This document shows positions 1 to 12,400 of a DNA stretch of 64,000 bases, piece by piece. The stretch comes from Telmatactis stephensoni. Lineage: Eukaryota > Cnidaria > Anthozoa > Actiniaria > Isophelliidae. The DNA is taken from positions 310,001-374,000 of the forward strand of contig JALIZF010001717.1 in NCBI GenBank assembly GCA_029948255.1. Direction: 5' to 3'. Below the pieces are notes generated by a model, which was not told the origin of the DNA, did no database searches, and saw only the letters and a program-made list of their open reading frames with translations. A program made the position numbers and the translations under genes. Positions within the stretch are counted from its first letter, which is position 1. Every line of letters starts with the position of its first letter.

Positions 1-807
1 ATTCTGGCTAATTGGCAGACAACCCAAGCCTTAATATACTCGGAGTGGCTTTAGAAAAGCCAGTAACCACAAAAAATATGTCTTAACGCGACACGATGAC
101 TGATCACATACAAAATCATCCGAAAACTAGGACTGACATATTCAAACTTTATTCCCATCGTGAATTCAAACCACAGACTAGAAGAAACTTCTTGAAGACG
201 TCGTCTGACGTCGTCTCTTGTAAATAAATCCATGGCAACACAAAAGGGTTGAGAACTATGGAAAGCTACGTTGACAAGAAGCAAAAGTATTTTTCAAGAA
301 ACCTTTTTTTGCGAGTGCTAGCTAGTTTCACTAGATTATTCAAAAGAAACAAAGTTTTTGCTAAACACTAAGGTATCAGGGTACCTTTGTGACTGACGCT
401 CACTAAAATCCACATAACGCTCTGCGGGATATTAGTCTAATATATACAAAAACTTGTATACATGTACTTGAAGCTGAATAAACGTAGTTTTTGAATTCAT
501 CAAGAATATTATATTACGCTATTTTCAACCTTTATTTTATAGTGCGTGTTTTCAGTATTTTTGAGTGAACGGTGGCAGAAATCAGTTGCAAAGGTCCCCT
601 GATACTTTCTGCACACCTTAGCAAAAGTTATCATAGCTAGCAAACGTAAGAATAGTATTCGCACACGGGCACGTCATGATTCTGTAAAATTCTGCAAATT
701 TAATCATGTATATATTAGTTTAATTTAACTGTATTTTATTTAGTATCATGTATATATTTATCTATCTTACATTGTAAATTTATTTATTGTTTTATATTGT
801 ATTTATT

Positions 808-884
808 GATGTCAGGGGCACCAGGGAGAACAGTTAACTGATGGTGTTCCCTGCGTAAATAAAGCTGTTATTATTATTATTATT
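808..884 (+). repeat. Retroelement-like 3' tail ending in (ATT)n
   Basis: A short block reads into GTAAATAAAGCTG followed by a run of TTA/ATT triplets. An AATAAA signal followed by a short simple-repeat tail is typical of CR1/L2-type LINE 3' ends and SINEs that parasitise them. No reverse-transcriptase frame is attached, so this would be a 5'-truncated copy. The assignment rests on form only. Confidence 0.35.
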
Positions 885-1753
885 AGTGTGACCACACGGT
901 ATATTTCATTTATTGAAAGTTCCATTAGCTAAGAAAGCTATATAGTCTTACAGACCATCTTACCTTTTTTTGGGCGCGGACTTGTCCCATTAAGATAATC
1001 ACTAAAAAACGAAATAGAAAAGAGAAAAGAGAAAACAACCAACAACGCCAATAGTAATCTGGCTAATCTGTTGAGACGTTTAAACGATAAGGAACGCAGC
1101 ATTGCAGACACTTCCATTACTGACGGACATCACAGAATATTAAGGGTTTTAATAACATTTTAATAAATATTAATATGATTTCGTATCATCCGCATTTAAC
1201 ATGCAAATGAGCATGTATAAAGTACAAATAACGCCGCTGATAAGGTCTGTACGTATGTTGAATTCATCAAAATAGAACCAAAAACTTTAATTAATTCGCT
1301 CATAAACACTAAATTTGAACACTATTAGAAATGGGACATTTTTCTCGCCCCAAAACGCTAGCCTGGTAGCAATAGAAGAGGCTCCCTTAATAAGCATACA
1401 ACCAACCGCGGCGTACATCGATCTCGATGACACGTTCTGTTAAGATATCTGTCAGGCTTTGTCAACAAGCGTAAGAGGGGGACTTACACTAGCCGGTAAT
1501 CACTCAAACTGAATCTTACGTCACAGATCACAAAAATTCAAACTAAAATCTAATTTCGAGTCCTATCAATTTTATTCTATTATGTGTTATAGAAAATTGT
1601 AATGAGCTAGAGTTATTCAGATATCTTGATGGACTCGATGATTTTTTGGTCGAGTTGTACATAGAAACCCTATAGTTTTGTCGCACAACGCAAAGTCACA
1701 CGTCTAAAATGCCGTGGAAATCAATATAATTGTGTCAAATTAAATTATTTTGG

Positions 1754-1962
1754 TTTACAGCCAAAATCGTTGCATCGCGACCAGCAAATTTGATTTTGGG
1801 TTTTTCTGAGCCGTCAATTAGTTTGGGGGCGGAGCTTCTTTCAAATCAACCAATCACTGAACGAGTCCGTGAAAGCTCCGCCCCCAAGAATGATGGACGG
1901 ATCAGAAAAGACCAAAATCTTACCGACGTTGGAGGTCGCGATGGAACGATTTTTGCTGTAAT
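1754..1962. mobile_element. MITE with long imperfect terminal inverted repeats
   Basis: The two ends are inverted copies. The left end reads TTACAGCCAAAATCGTTGCA, and the right end read in reverse gives TTACAGCAAAAATCGTTCCA. The arms continue for about 80 bp through a shared GGGGGCGGAGCTT block. The core is only tens of bases and no transposase is present, so this is a non-autonomous foldback/MITE type. An open frame across it is a by-product of the palindrome. Confidence 0.7.
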
Positions 1963-1974
1963 TATATAGAGTCA

Positions 1975-2112
1975 ATTTCGTATGACTGGGAAGACGGCAC
2001 GGTCACTGCTGTGCACGGTACGGTTACGGCAGGAATTTCGAATGTTTTTATAGACATTACGGCACTGACACGGTCACGGTACGGCGCGGTAAGTTTCCCA
2101 CTCATACGAAAA
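1975..2112. mobile_element. GC-rich palindromic MITE (CGGCACGG family), copy 1
   Basis: The element starts with TTTCGTATGACTGGGAA and ends with the near-inverse CCCACTCATACGAAAA. The interior carries CGGCACGGTCAC, GGTTACGGCAGGAATTTCGA and CACGGTCACGGTACGGCGCG. The same interior recurs at 16057-16150, 21348-21487 and 21548-21705, with degraded relatives at 58381-58535 and 61911-62051. No coding capacity. Confidence 0.75.
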
Positions 2113-3084
2113 CAACTCGATCTATACTTAGAAATACTATTCATCAACTTTATGCTTGAAATTACGTTCTGAAATTTTGGCAGCCATGTTGGTGGATAAC
2201 GATATGTCCTCCAAGATGGCGCCACTATACATTTACTTCATTCGCCAATAACTCGGTAAAGAATTCCTCTTGTGCTCCAAAAACTGTCTAAGAACATACT
2301 ATAGACCCAACATTATTAAAGTGATCTATATGAAGCATGTAAGTTTTTGATGCGTCACGTGAAAGCCAAGAATTGACACACTGTAATCAACCAATCAGAT
2401 TGCAAGATTAGTATCAAGTGTTGTAAAAAGTTTTGAACCTCTCATGAGCTAATGTCCTCGGGACCAGAAACGGTGTCCATGCATATGAGAGGTATCTGCT
2501 TATGGGAGGTTTAAAATGTTATTTGTCAAGACAAGGGATCGATGATTGCTGTCTGATTATGGGAAGTGTCCGCTTACCAAAGGTGTCCATTAGCGGTGGG
2601 TCGACTCTAAAGGAAATCAAACCATTAGCATGCTTAAACAAACTTAAATTCTCAAAACCACTGGGAGGTACTGCCATGCTGACTGCCGCGGCAAAAAAGG
2701 ACTCGAACTTGCTTTTCTTGTGCTCTACATCTTCCATCGTGTTTATATCACAGTACAGAGACATGCGCGCGCGTTTTTTATTGTAGAAATAGAAAACGAG
2801 GCAGCGTTGCTATGTTGAGTTATAGAAGCACGCGGGAAATGTAAGAAGACGAGAGAAGTGTTAGGAGAAGCACGAGGTGTAGCCGCGAGCCGTAGCCACA
2901 AATTTCCATGTAAACAGAATGCAGTAAATGTATAGCAGGTAGGATGATTCGCCTGCTAGGATGATCCTAGTGCCGTGTAAACACCCCCTAAATTCGATGT
3001 ACCTGTATAGGAAAACACACCCCACGAAATTATGATATTCGAAATTAGCACGACTTAAATTAACGCGAATTGAGGGCAGAAAGG

Positions 3085-3425
3085 GGCAATGTTGCGAAAC
3101 AAGTTGCTGAGAAAATTATGGCACTGTTACACTGTGCAATTTTCCCCAGCAGCTTGCAATATTTTACTCGTACCCAGAGCTCCTCAGAGCGAAATGAGAA
3201 ATTGCGCATGCGCTCGTAGAAAACGTGCCTCAAAAATTGCGAGGAAAGTTGCTGGAGGGGTGATACACTGTGCAATGGCATTGCAAGTTGCTGCAATGCG
3301 TTGCGAAAAGTAGACCTGAGTTCTACTGCATGCAACGCTACGCGCTACACTGTGCAATCCTCCAGCAACTTGTTTCGCAACGCCGTTGCGAGACAAGTTG
3401 CTGAGAAAATTGCACAGTGTAACAG
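3085..3425. repeat. Dispersed palindromic repeat rich in GTTGCGAAACAAGTTGC
   Basis: Variants of TTGCGAAACAAGTTGCTGAG and its inverse CAACTTGTTTCGCAACG occur several times, flanked by CACTGTGCAAT/ATTGCACAGTG pairs. The structure is a nested foldback. Similar vocabulary appears at about 17090-17370 and 18575-18905, so this looks like one dispersed non-coding family. Open frames across it are artefacts of the inverted repeat. Confidence 0.55.
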
Positions 3426-4969
3426 CGCCTTAAATGTCGTTTTTAGCTGGATGGACAACCTTGTTGGAACGTGAATGAGATTCACTGTTTACTTTACCGA
3501 TTTGGATTTGCGGGAAGCATTCCTTCAGTCTTATTACCATTAGAAATCAGCCCAAATATATTATACATATATATGAGGAATGCATGTGCACATAAAAGGG
3601 ATTCTAAAGGATTCTGTGTGTATACAATAGCAAACGACAGCAAACTATACTAGAACCAATCTAGAACAAAAGGATCTTAGTAAAGAAGAGCCTTTTTATG
3701 TGCTCAGACCTCATATATGTATATATTTTTTCAATGCTAAAAGCTCCTAAAACAAAATGAAATATAAGGAGGACCGTTAAGTATCGGTTTCTAATGCAAC
3801 GGACTGATTGCCCAAGCGATGTTTAAACAGTGAACGATGTTTATCTATCGAGACAGTAGAAAAAAAAGACTGGCTAAGACTAAGGCAGCGATTAAGTAAA
3901 CGATCCGACGAGTTTACAATTTAGTTGAAAGCAAGAGGCGTAATGACATTTTTCCGCTAACCATGTTCTGTTTCTATAACGACCAAAACTTCTATATTTT
4001 TGGTTCATTTAGATTAGCTTTTTGTTTTCTTTCTTAAATTAAATCGAACACTTTTACCAATCTCAAATGTTAACATGTCAACAATGCCTATCTATTGTAA
4101 GTAAGCTCCGTTCCTCGCTGTCCCGGTTCCTCAGTAACCCTCCAGTAACCCTCCGCCCTGCCAGCTGACCGAATTCGTATCACTCCAACCATGCAACTTC
4201 AGCTGTCCGGGTTTTTGTGAAATTGGACGGATATTTCGTTCACTTTTACTTCTCGCTGTACGAGTAAATTCATTTTCCGAGTCAAATCCGAGTCCGAGTC
4301 AACATGGTCAAAGGCCGAGTCAAGATAAAAAACAAAAACAATTAAAATTATGATTAGAAGACTCACATTGCTAGTCAGTTTCACATCATGTTTATCTGAC
4401 AAGCTGAAGTAAAGTTTTACATTCTATTTATTTAATGTTTTACATCATAATAAATTCAGTCATATTACAGGCCAGACTGAAAAACTCCCAGCTAAAATGA
4501 ACAACTGAAATCCCAGCTACAATGTAGTATTTCACATTGCCTGCCAGCAAAAGCAATAGGCTGTGGAGCGAATATTTTGTGGAGCAAATTCAACAATTTC
4601 GACGTTCATAAACCTGGTTAGACGCTCGTATAAAACTGGCATGAATTATGATGAATGCCGTATTTAGTTAGGCAAGTTTCAAGCTTGCAATGTCGGATTA
4701 ATTGATTGATTGATGCAGAAACTCTAAATCATCTTAAAGATGCTGGTTTCGCTCCTTTGTTTGACACATTTTAAATGGGGCTTCAGGGAGGCTAGCCGTC
4801 TTGTCATTCTTTCCTCTCCTTGGCTTATGGAGGCCGCTATTTGCATTGCTAAGTAATATATGAGGGGTGTCAACACAAAAGGGGTCTTGTCTACTAAGAC
4901 CCCTTTGATGTACCATCTTTCAGATTTGCCGCTTTAACAGCAATCTTTAGGGGTTTTTTGGTCATTTCT

Positions 4970-5300
4970 CGGCGAAGATTGGAGAGAGAACAACAACAAC
5001 AACAACGAAACTCTCAAAAGAGGGGGGGGGGGAACAGAGAGAAAAGAAAGAAAAATGAACAGAAAAACTGCAGAGCGCGCTTGGGTAAGAGAGAAGGTAA
5101 GAAGGAAAAACAAAACAGAAAACAAAGACAATAGTTGTTCGGATTTCTTTTGCCAATTAGTGGGAACCAAAAACAAACTTAAAAAAAGAAATAACTTACA
5201 AATGAGAAAGAGAAAAGAAAGAAAAACAGAAAAAATGTGTTTGTGAAACAGAAAAAGAGAGAATAAAAAGAAAAAAAAAAAAAAAACGGGAAAGAGAAAC
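4970..5300. repeat. Purine-rich low-complexity block
   Basis: The plus strand is almost entirely A and G: (CAA)n, a G run, then repeated GAAAGAAAAA-type sequence ending in a long A tract near 5270-5286. The reverse strand gives long Phe/Leu/Ser frames that reflect only this composition. No gene is called. Confidence 0.8.
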
Positions 5301-5988
5301 AATAGTTGTCAAGGTAACTGTCAATTTGGTGCTGTTCTAGAAGACTGAAGGCTCACTTATCCAGTGACGCCTGACGAATTCTAGGGTTTACGTTCGGTGA
5401 GCGTACTGATCGTGGCCTGAATTCAGCTTCTAAGTGCTTTTTCGAGTCATTTTGTAGCACAGAAGTCGCTTGACTTGCATCATTAAGCAAGGAAAGACGG
5501 CGGAGACAAACTCCTGGAAGAACTCAGGAGTGGGAAGCGACTTTACGAAGAACGAGTCACAGTAATTACGGCGACAAGGTTCAACTGTGATCTCCGGAGT
5601 ATTGAGGCTTCTCTGGTCGTTCTGTGATGCATCCCCCAAGCCAACAAGGCCATTTCGGCGAGTTTTGAACTGTAAAGAAGGCAATCGGTGCCGTCTGGGG
5701 CCTGTTAGCGAGGGGGGCTCGGCACTTCTAAGAAATTTCTAAGACTAAGAGTAGGGGATGGGTGCTGTCCAATTTTTCATGGATGCCCATAATCCTTTTC
5801 TTCCGCTGTATCTGATCCAGCGGAAGAAATGCATTATGGGATGCATGTTTGGACGCGTACAGTGTTTTTCCTTGGACCAGCTATGGTTGTAGCGCTGAGA
5901 ATGCCAAAACGGGGTCGACTTGCGCACCGTGCGTTACAGCCTATCTTATGGTCAACCTTTAAGACCCCTTTTGTGTTGTCATTCCTCA

Positions 5989-6274
5989 TATACCTATTTC
6001 AATTAATGTTGTCGGCAAAACCTTACGCGACTCACCCGAAAGGGAGTATGGGTAGAAATTACTAAAGCTATAAAACCACACAAATCAGCCATACGACAAC
6101 TCAAATAGCTTACCTTGACCTTAAACACTAAAGAACTTTACTTGTTGATGCTAAAGTCAAGACCAAACCTGAAAAGAGAGTAATTTTTTTGCCTACTACC
6201 CATACTCCTTTTCGCCCTTGTCACGGTAGGCTTGAGACCTTTCGAACGACAACCTTTTTGGAAATAGGTGTATA
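5989..6274. mobile_element. MITE, CTATTTC...GAAATAG termini, copy A
   Basis: The left end has TACCTATTTCAATTAATGTT and the right end the inverse form AACCTTTTTGGAAATAGGTG. Just inside the left arm is GAAAGGGAGTATGGGTAGAA; just inside the right arm is the inverse CTACCCATACTCC. The element at 19463-19727 has the same arms and the same internal GAAAGGGAGTATGGGTAGAA, so the two are copies of one family. No transposase. Confidence 0.65.
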
Positions 6275-6863
6275 TATTTTCTATATAAGTGTTTTATGTA
6301 TGTCAATTTTTTCTTGTTTGTTGTTGGGGGCAACCTTGTCAGGACCTCTACAGTAGTTGCTCCATCACTTAGTTTAACTGTATTGTTATGTATTTTATTG
6401 TAAAATCATGTTAGTAACTAGAAGCTTCTAAATAAAATGAAATAAAAACCAAAACAGTTGTTTTGTAAATTTTGTAAATTTTCTAAATAAAACAAAATAA
6501 AAATAAAACAGTTGTTTTGTTGGGCTTTCTGTGGTAACCATAAAGTTGTTGTTTACTTGCTTACATGAGAAAAGTGAAATTAAAGTTCCACCACCTGGTA
6601 AGCGGAGCGACCACTTGGCCGGTGCTAGCTGCAGCTTTCACTCCACTCCATAATTCGGACGATGCCAACTTAATGTAGTCAAGATACTTGATTTAAGGAA
6701 AGAGTTTCTAAAAAATTACCAGTCTTCGAAAACAGGCTACTGGCTCTTAGGTGGACGAAAACGGAATGCAGTCCATCGACCGTAACTGCTAATTAACATT
6801 ATCAAAAATACAGAAAATATCATCTATTAAGCGTACCTACTTCCGATGTGGCATCCTGAGTTA

Positions 6864-7253
6864 GGCCAAGAGAATGAAAGTCATAGATTTAGATTTGCGT
6901 CCACCGCCCGCATGGCCCGCAATCAAGCTGCCGCTCAAAATTTTCATTATTATACTAAAAATCATTATTTATAAAAAAAGCTTTTTCTTACCAAATTGTA
7001 AGTTCGAAAGAGGAAAACATCGGAAAAGACAGAAAACGATTTGTTTCTCCGTGATTTAACTGGTTATTATTGTCCTCACACTAAAGTTAGGTATTATAAG
7101 GGTAAAAAACACACAAGCAGTATAAACTATCTACTAATAGATAATAAATATTGCTTTGTTTAAATAAAATAATGAATAATCAATAATGAAAAAATGCCTC
7201 ATTTGTTTTGAAACTTTTTCGGACGCAAATCTATGACTTTCATTCTCTTGGCC
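6864..7253. mobile_element. PIF/Harbinger-like MITE flanked by TTA
   Basis: The arms are GGCCAAGAGAATGAAAGTCA on the left and TGACTTTCATTCTCTTGGCC on the right, exact inverses, continuing through ATAGATTT and TTTGCGTCC. Both outer ends abut TTA (6861-6863 and 7254-7256). A 3-bp TTA/TAA duplication is the known signature of PIF/Harbinger elements. The 390-bp interior is AT-rich with no transposase. The superfamily call is an inference from the target duplication. Confidence 0.7.
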
Positions 7254-7671
7254 TTATGCCCCCTCAATAAGAACCTTCAAATAGAGGGAGGTGGTGCAGC
7301 TTAAAGACTAGTACCGATAAGTGAACAGTGATCGCTTTGATAAAGTTAGGAGTGGTTTTGTTGATTTGTAAAGACAAATTATTTCCTCTTCCTCTTTTTC
7401 CTTCCCCTTCCGTTCTCCGCTAGTCGCTCCCAGATACCAAGCCATTTGGGCTTCCTGTGTAATCCACCAAACTCGCAAAGAAAGGCCAGGCTGAACAAGG
7501 CTGAGCGTCCTCTCGCGACGGTTGGGCGGCGCGGCGACCAAGGTTTATATTTACTCCTTCGACCTTTAGTAAGTCAATGTTCTCTTCCATTTAACCTCCA
7601 TTTTATAGCTTTTTCTTTCGGTTTTGTCGCTCTTTTGAGACGCATTGTACGTTTAGATATTCGCGAAGGGT

Positions 7672-7682
7672 CCGCCATCTTG
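7672..7682 (-). promoter_or_regulatory. YY1-like motif, probable promoter of the zinc-finger gene
   Basis: The plus strand reads CCGCCATCTTG; the minus strand is CAAGATGGCGG, the classic YY1 core, which in animals often lies just downstream of TATA-less start sites. The first coding exon at 9430 begins after a splice acceptor, so a non-coding leader exon upstream is required, and this is the best candidate start region. The other three genes carry the same motif at their 5' ends. Confidence 0.45.
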
Positions 7683-9270
7683 AATTTTGTGTCAGTTCGG
7701 TTTCGAAGTTTTTCTTTATGACTTTATTGTGGTTCTTTTTACTGAATTTCGAACAATTTTAAGCAATTTTACCGTTTTGAAGTCGTTTGAAGCTATTGGT
7801 ATTTTCTTGATTTAAGTATGTGGCTGTTTTGATGCAATAATGTCTTAGTTGTAAATGAGACTAAACACCTTTTTGTTGAGATATCGAAGATCTAGCGAAC
7901 GAAGAGATAGCTAGGGAGCTATATAACGTATTAATATGCACAAAATAATGGCGAAGAGGTAAAACTCTGTATCAGCAATCTAAACGTTGAATTCACTACA
8001 TAGTTAAATTTGATAAGTTCAATGTTTTCTTTTGAAAGCCAAAATAATATATTTTTCAAAATATTTATAAGCTTATCTCAGAATATTAGCTTACTTGAAT
8101 TGCTTAACTCGTGTAAGACAATTTTATCATGAGATTATTATACATTGTACTCCGTATCTGTATTCTCATTGATCAAGAGCCTAAAGATTTGTGCATGACA
8201 GTGATCTTTCAGTGGTCTGGTGGTTGTCTGTATTAGAGGTGTTACTTGCAAAAAGGATCCTGCATAGATCAATGGATTGGTTGTTATCTGTAGGCTACTA
8301 CAGTGCTGTCGTTTTCCACATGGACAATATATAATTCACTTTTGATGATATCTGAAATTATCAATGTCAGCCTACTGCTTTGGCCAGTAACACTTACCTC
8401 AAGAAACTTAGTGGAGGCTATTTTGTTGTGATATAGTTTATACTTAATAATTGACAATTCCTGACATCATCAAAACCTCATCCAATAATTGGATATTATC
8501 TTGTTTTCTTGATTTAGCATTTGAATTCAAACACTCAAAAATAACAAGTGTCAATCATAAACTGAGAATTTTGAAGGTTGTTGATAAAATCTAAATAATG
8601 TGGTGATCACAGCATGAAAACTCTTCTAGAGGATGGCAGACTTTGGCTAACCAGCTATCAATAAAACCAGGGTACAGTCTATGCAGCATTCAAGGAATAA
8701 AAACATAAATTTTATTTAAAAAGTATGACTTTAGTTCCTTTGATACATTAAATCCAATGTTGGTGTGAGTTAAAAGTGCAGTGCTAGAAGAAGAAAAAAA
8801 ACACCCTAAAAGGTTGAGGTCTGATAAGACGGCTAACTTGGGAAAGAACTGGTGCCCTCTTTTCTGCTTCTCACAGAAATTCTAGTGCCCACTGGTTTTC
8901 CACAAATGGTGATAATCAACCAGTGAATACTTAAATCACTGTAAGAAACAGCATGCCATAGTATTTTGTCTATGCTAAAGATTATGGTTTCTGCATAGAA
9001 AGCAAAGTTGATTAGCCAGCTTCTATTAGTGGTGTCACCTGTGTGGTCCTGGTTTGGCACATGAATTATGTTTTTCAGTTTGCTTTCCCTTAAATTATGC
9101 TTCAAGGGTTTTTCTCTGGGTCCTCATTTTCATCCCTCAGTAAAAATGAACTAGAGCTGAGAGTGCACAGAGTAATATTAGAATGCAGTTTTAGTGTGTG
9201 TCAGCTAGCTAGTACTGTCCTCCAAGTACTAAAAATATTGGACATGTAAATAAAGATTTAGTTACTTATG

Positions 9271-9385
9271 TATTAATCATTACTGTAGTTAGTGAGTAAG
9301 TTATATATCATAGTAAGTAATAGTTTGTTTCTCACCAAGGGTGAGAAACTATAACTCACTAACTGCAGTAATTAATAAGTTAGTT
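9271..9385. repeat. Near-perfect palindrome upstream of first coding exon
   Basis: The left arm includes TAATCATTACTGTAGTTAGT and GTTTGTTTCTCACC. The right arm carries the inverses GGTGAGAAACTATAACTCAC and ACTAACTGCAGTAATTA. The loop is a few bases around 9340. The palindrome ends about 45 bp before the intron acceptor at 9430, so it sits in the end of the leader intron and could fold in the pre-mRNA. It may be a small MITE. Confidence 0.65.
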
Positions 9386-9443
9386 AAGTAATTAGTTGTT
9401 TGTTTGTTTACTTATATGTATTATCTGCAGGAAGCCAACAATC

Positions 9444-12400
9444 ATGTCTAGTGAAGAGGAAGCAACGGCAGCTAATGTGTTGTCACAGATGTCACAAATA
9501 CAACAGATCAGTGCCTGTGAAACTATTGATGCAACGGTAGTCGTAGGACATCACTGTGATGTAGAAACAACAGGGGTCCAAGGTACTTAGTGGCGCATAT
9601 TATTGTGATTAATATACAATAATTTCAAAAAAACGTTGCAGTTCAGAGCAACAAGCATGAAGCCAAGACTGAAATGAATGCTGGTTTTGTTTGTAATGTA
9701 TTCAAATCAGACTCGTTTCTAGTAAAATATCTCATAAGAAATGATCTTTTAACCTTCATTTGGTAAAGTGCATTTTCCCATGTTGTTTACAACTTTTAGA
9801 AAGCAACTTGCCCACCGAAATGTTGGATTTTTGACATTCTAATTATTAATGTGAGGGTAACGCTCAAATATACGTAAAAAAGTGTAATTTTTTTTTCAAG
9901 TTCCTACCCATAACTTTTTTGAATGTTCAAATATATTGAAGAAAGCAAGTTTTTATTTTAGTTAAATAAAAAATGGGGGTCACCATGCTCATTAGAGAGA
10001 TATTTTCAAAATTATCATCAAATTTGGTGCAAAATCTGCACTTTTCCAAGAAGGCACATACTGAGGCAGGTTTTACAAAATTCCCTATTTATCACAGCAA
10101 AAATCGCACAAATGTTTTAAATTATGTTTTAAGCATTTTTATTCATAATTTGAATGAAAATGCTTACAAAGTCATAATTCTGTGCTTTTAAATGAACCAT
10201 GGATGCACAGTAGACGTGCACAGTGCAATACAAAGGAATCACCTTAAGGACACAGTCAAATGTGTGGGTTTTTTTTGTACAGAAAACCAAGAAACTACAA
10301 CAGTAGAAGTGTCTCCAGAGGTCCTTCAACAAGTACAAGCAGCCTTCCAGCAAGAGTTACCACAGTTAGCGGCATCAGGTTATGTAGCGGTAACTAAATC
10401 AGATGAACATGTTAGCCATGATGTGATCCATGACCACCATGTCCAGGTTTTAAATGATGGTATTCAGTGTACAACATGCTCTAAACCAGGTAAAGAGGGT
10501 TGCTGACATGGGTGTTCACTATGTAGTACATGTAATATTAAAAAACATTTAAATTCAAGGTTCTTCGGCAAGTGCAAATGCAAGCAGCTTTCTGACAGCA
10601 ATTACAGATATTTTCTGCATTAATTGAAAATCGTTTCACCAAAAACTTATGGATTAGATTTAGCAAACAGGACATGACAGTGTGTGCTGATAATTAAAAT
10701 ATAATCCTAGTTCAAATGTCACATCTTACATGTGCTGAATTCAATCCAGACCTATTTTGGTCAACCCAATCATATGGCATTTGATTTAGCCGTCAGTTTT
10801 ATATTTGTAATGGGGATTTTTAATTGGGAGATCACCTTGCTTCACTGTCAAATGAAGAATTTGGAATAGTCTGTATTTCAGACTGTCCATTTCTTCTTCA
10901 TAAACAGCATTGCCTTGACCTGACTCTGGTAGACCTTCGATAGTTTTTTTATAAGTATGGTTCTCATTATACCACAGATATCTGCTATCTTTCAACCAAG
11001 GAGACCATAAGTAATTCCTGCATGGTAGACAAGTATACAACCCACATTTGGTTGAGAAACAACATTACATATTTTCATTCCCTACATTTCTATACCCTGA
11101 TAGCAGACTGAGGTTTCTTTAATCAAAAACCAAAAGCCATTTTGTAGCATTGTTTGGGTTAGTGTGCTTGGCAATCAGGAAAATCCTGGTGAATTGTGGG
11201 TGATAAATGAACACTACATGTATACCAGGGCCCAGTTGTTCGAAAGACGATTAGCGTTAATCCAGTATTAAATCTATTAAAGAAAGCCATTGACTTTAAC
11301 CCAGGATTAGCATTAATCGCCCTTCGAACAACCGGGCCCAGACTAATGTACTCAACTAATTTATGCTACTGACAGTAATACCAGGCTAGCTAATGCATTA
11401 CATTTAACACGTGAAATGCAATGTCTAAATCAACTGTCGAACCAAAGTTGAATCTTCAACTGTTTGAGTCACAGATTCAGTGGAACTTGTATGTAATTTG
11501 AAACTGTTGATTTTAATTGCTTCAAACGTCATATTTCACATACATTTAACTCTTGAATTGAATCAAAGCACTGAGCACTGAGGGGCGGGGGGGGGGGGGT
11601 ACTCCTTCCAGATTTGGGTAGGGATGTGCCGCTGAGCCCCTCGAACCCTGGCCCTGTTCCAGAGCAAAATTTCCAAAATTGATACCCTGTTCCAGAGTAA
11701 ATGCCTGCCTCATTTCCTTGCTTCCGGCCAAGTTGACGTGTCGTTACCCCTTTTAGCCCAGCCTTTTAGACGAACTTGTTAAATAGATACCCTGTTTCAG
11801 AGCGGCACGTACCCATATAGCGAATATAGGGGAGTACCCAGGGCTCCCCCCCCCCCCCCCCAGGGCACTGAGATGTGATGTTTGAACTAGCCAAGGCCTT
11901 ACATGTAAGTTCAAAATATACCATAAGTTCAAAATGACATCAATGTTGTCAACATCAAGAAGAGGATGCCACAAAAACAAGTGGTGTCCATAACCTGGCA
12001 TTGCAGTGTTGTCAAGGTCAACACACAATGAACAAATATGATATATATTCCATCCTGTTCTCATGCTGCATCATGTTTGGTAAATCTGCCTATTTAGCAG
12101 AACTCTCCGATACAGGAGCCTCATAGTGTCTACTCTATGCAGGGTGATACACATTCTGATAAATAAATTGTACAATCTTGTCCACCTTTGTTTAATGAAA
12201 GGGTCCCTCAAAATTATTGAGCAATGCTCATTAAGCAAAGGTGGAGATGATTAACCCAGAGAGGATCGACTGGTTCCTGATCTGCCGAATAGGTCAATAA
12301 AGATTCTCAACAACCAAGTTAACCATTTGAATTTGTCACATTGACAAGTGATTCTCACAAGATCAATTGCTGTCCATCCAGGTAAATCCTATACATGTTA

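Larger units (their letters stand above)
1..7600. other. Gene-free left flank, repeat-rich
   Basis: I find no exon chain or recognisable protein here on either strand. The open frames are short, lack homology I can recognise, and many lie in low-complexity or palindromic DNA. The stretch holds several inverted-repeat elements, listed separately, a purine-rich block and retroelement-like 3' tails. A second possible retroelement tail lies at about 6300-6450, ending in several AATAAA-type runs. Between these I see only AT-rich unique-looking sequence. Confidence 0.7.

Noticed and set aside
4934..5302. Phe/Leu/Ser-rich minus-strand frames
   Set aside because: They lie in a purine-only low-complexity tract. 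Hydrophobic runs come from TTT/CTT codons, not from a membrane protein.
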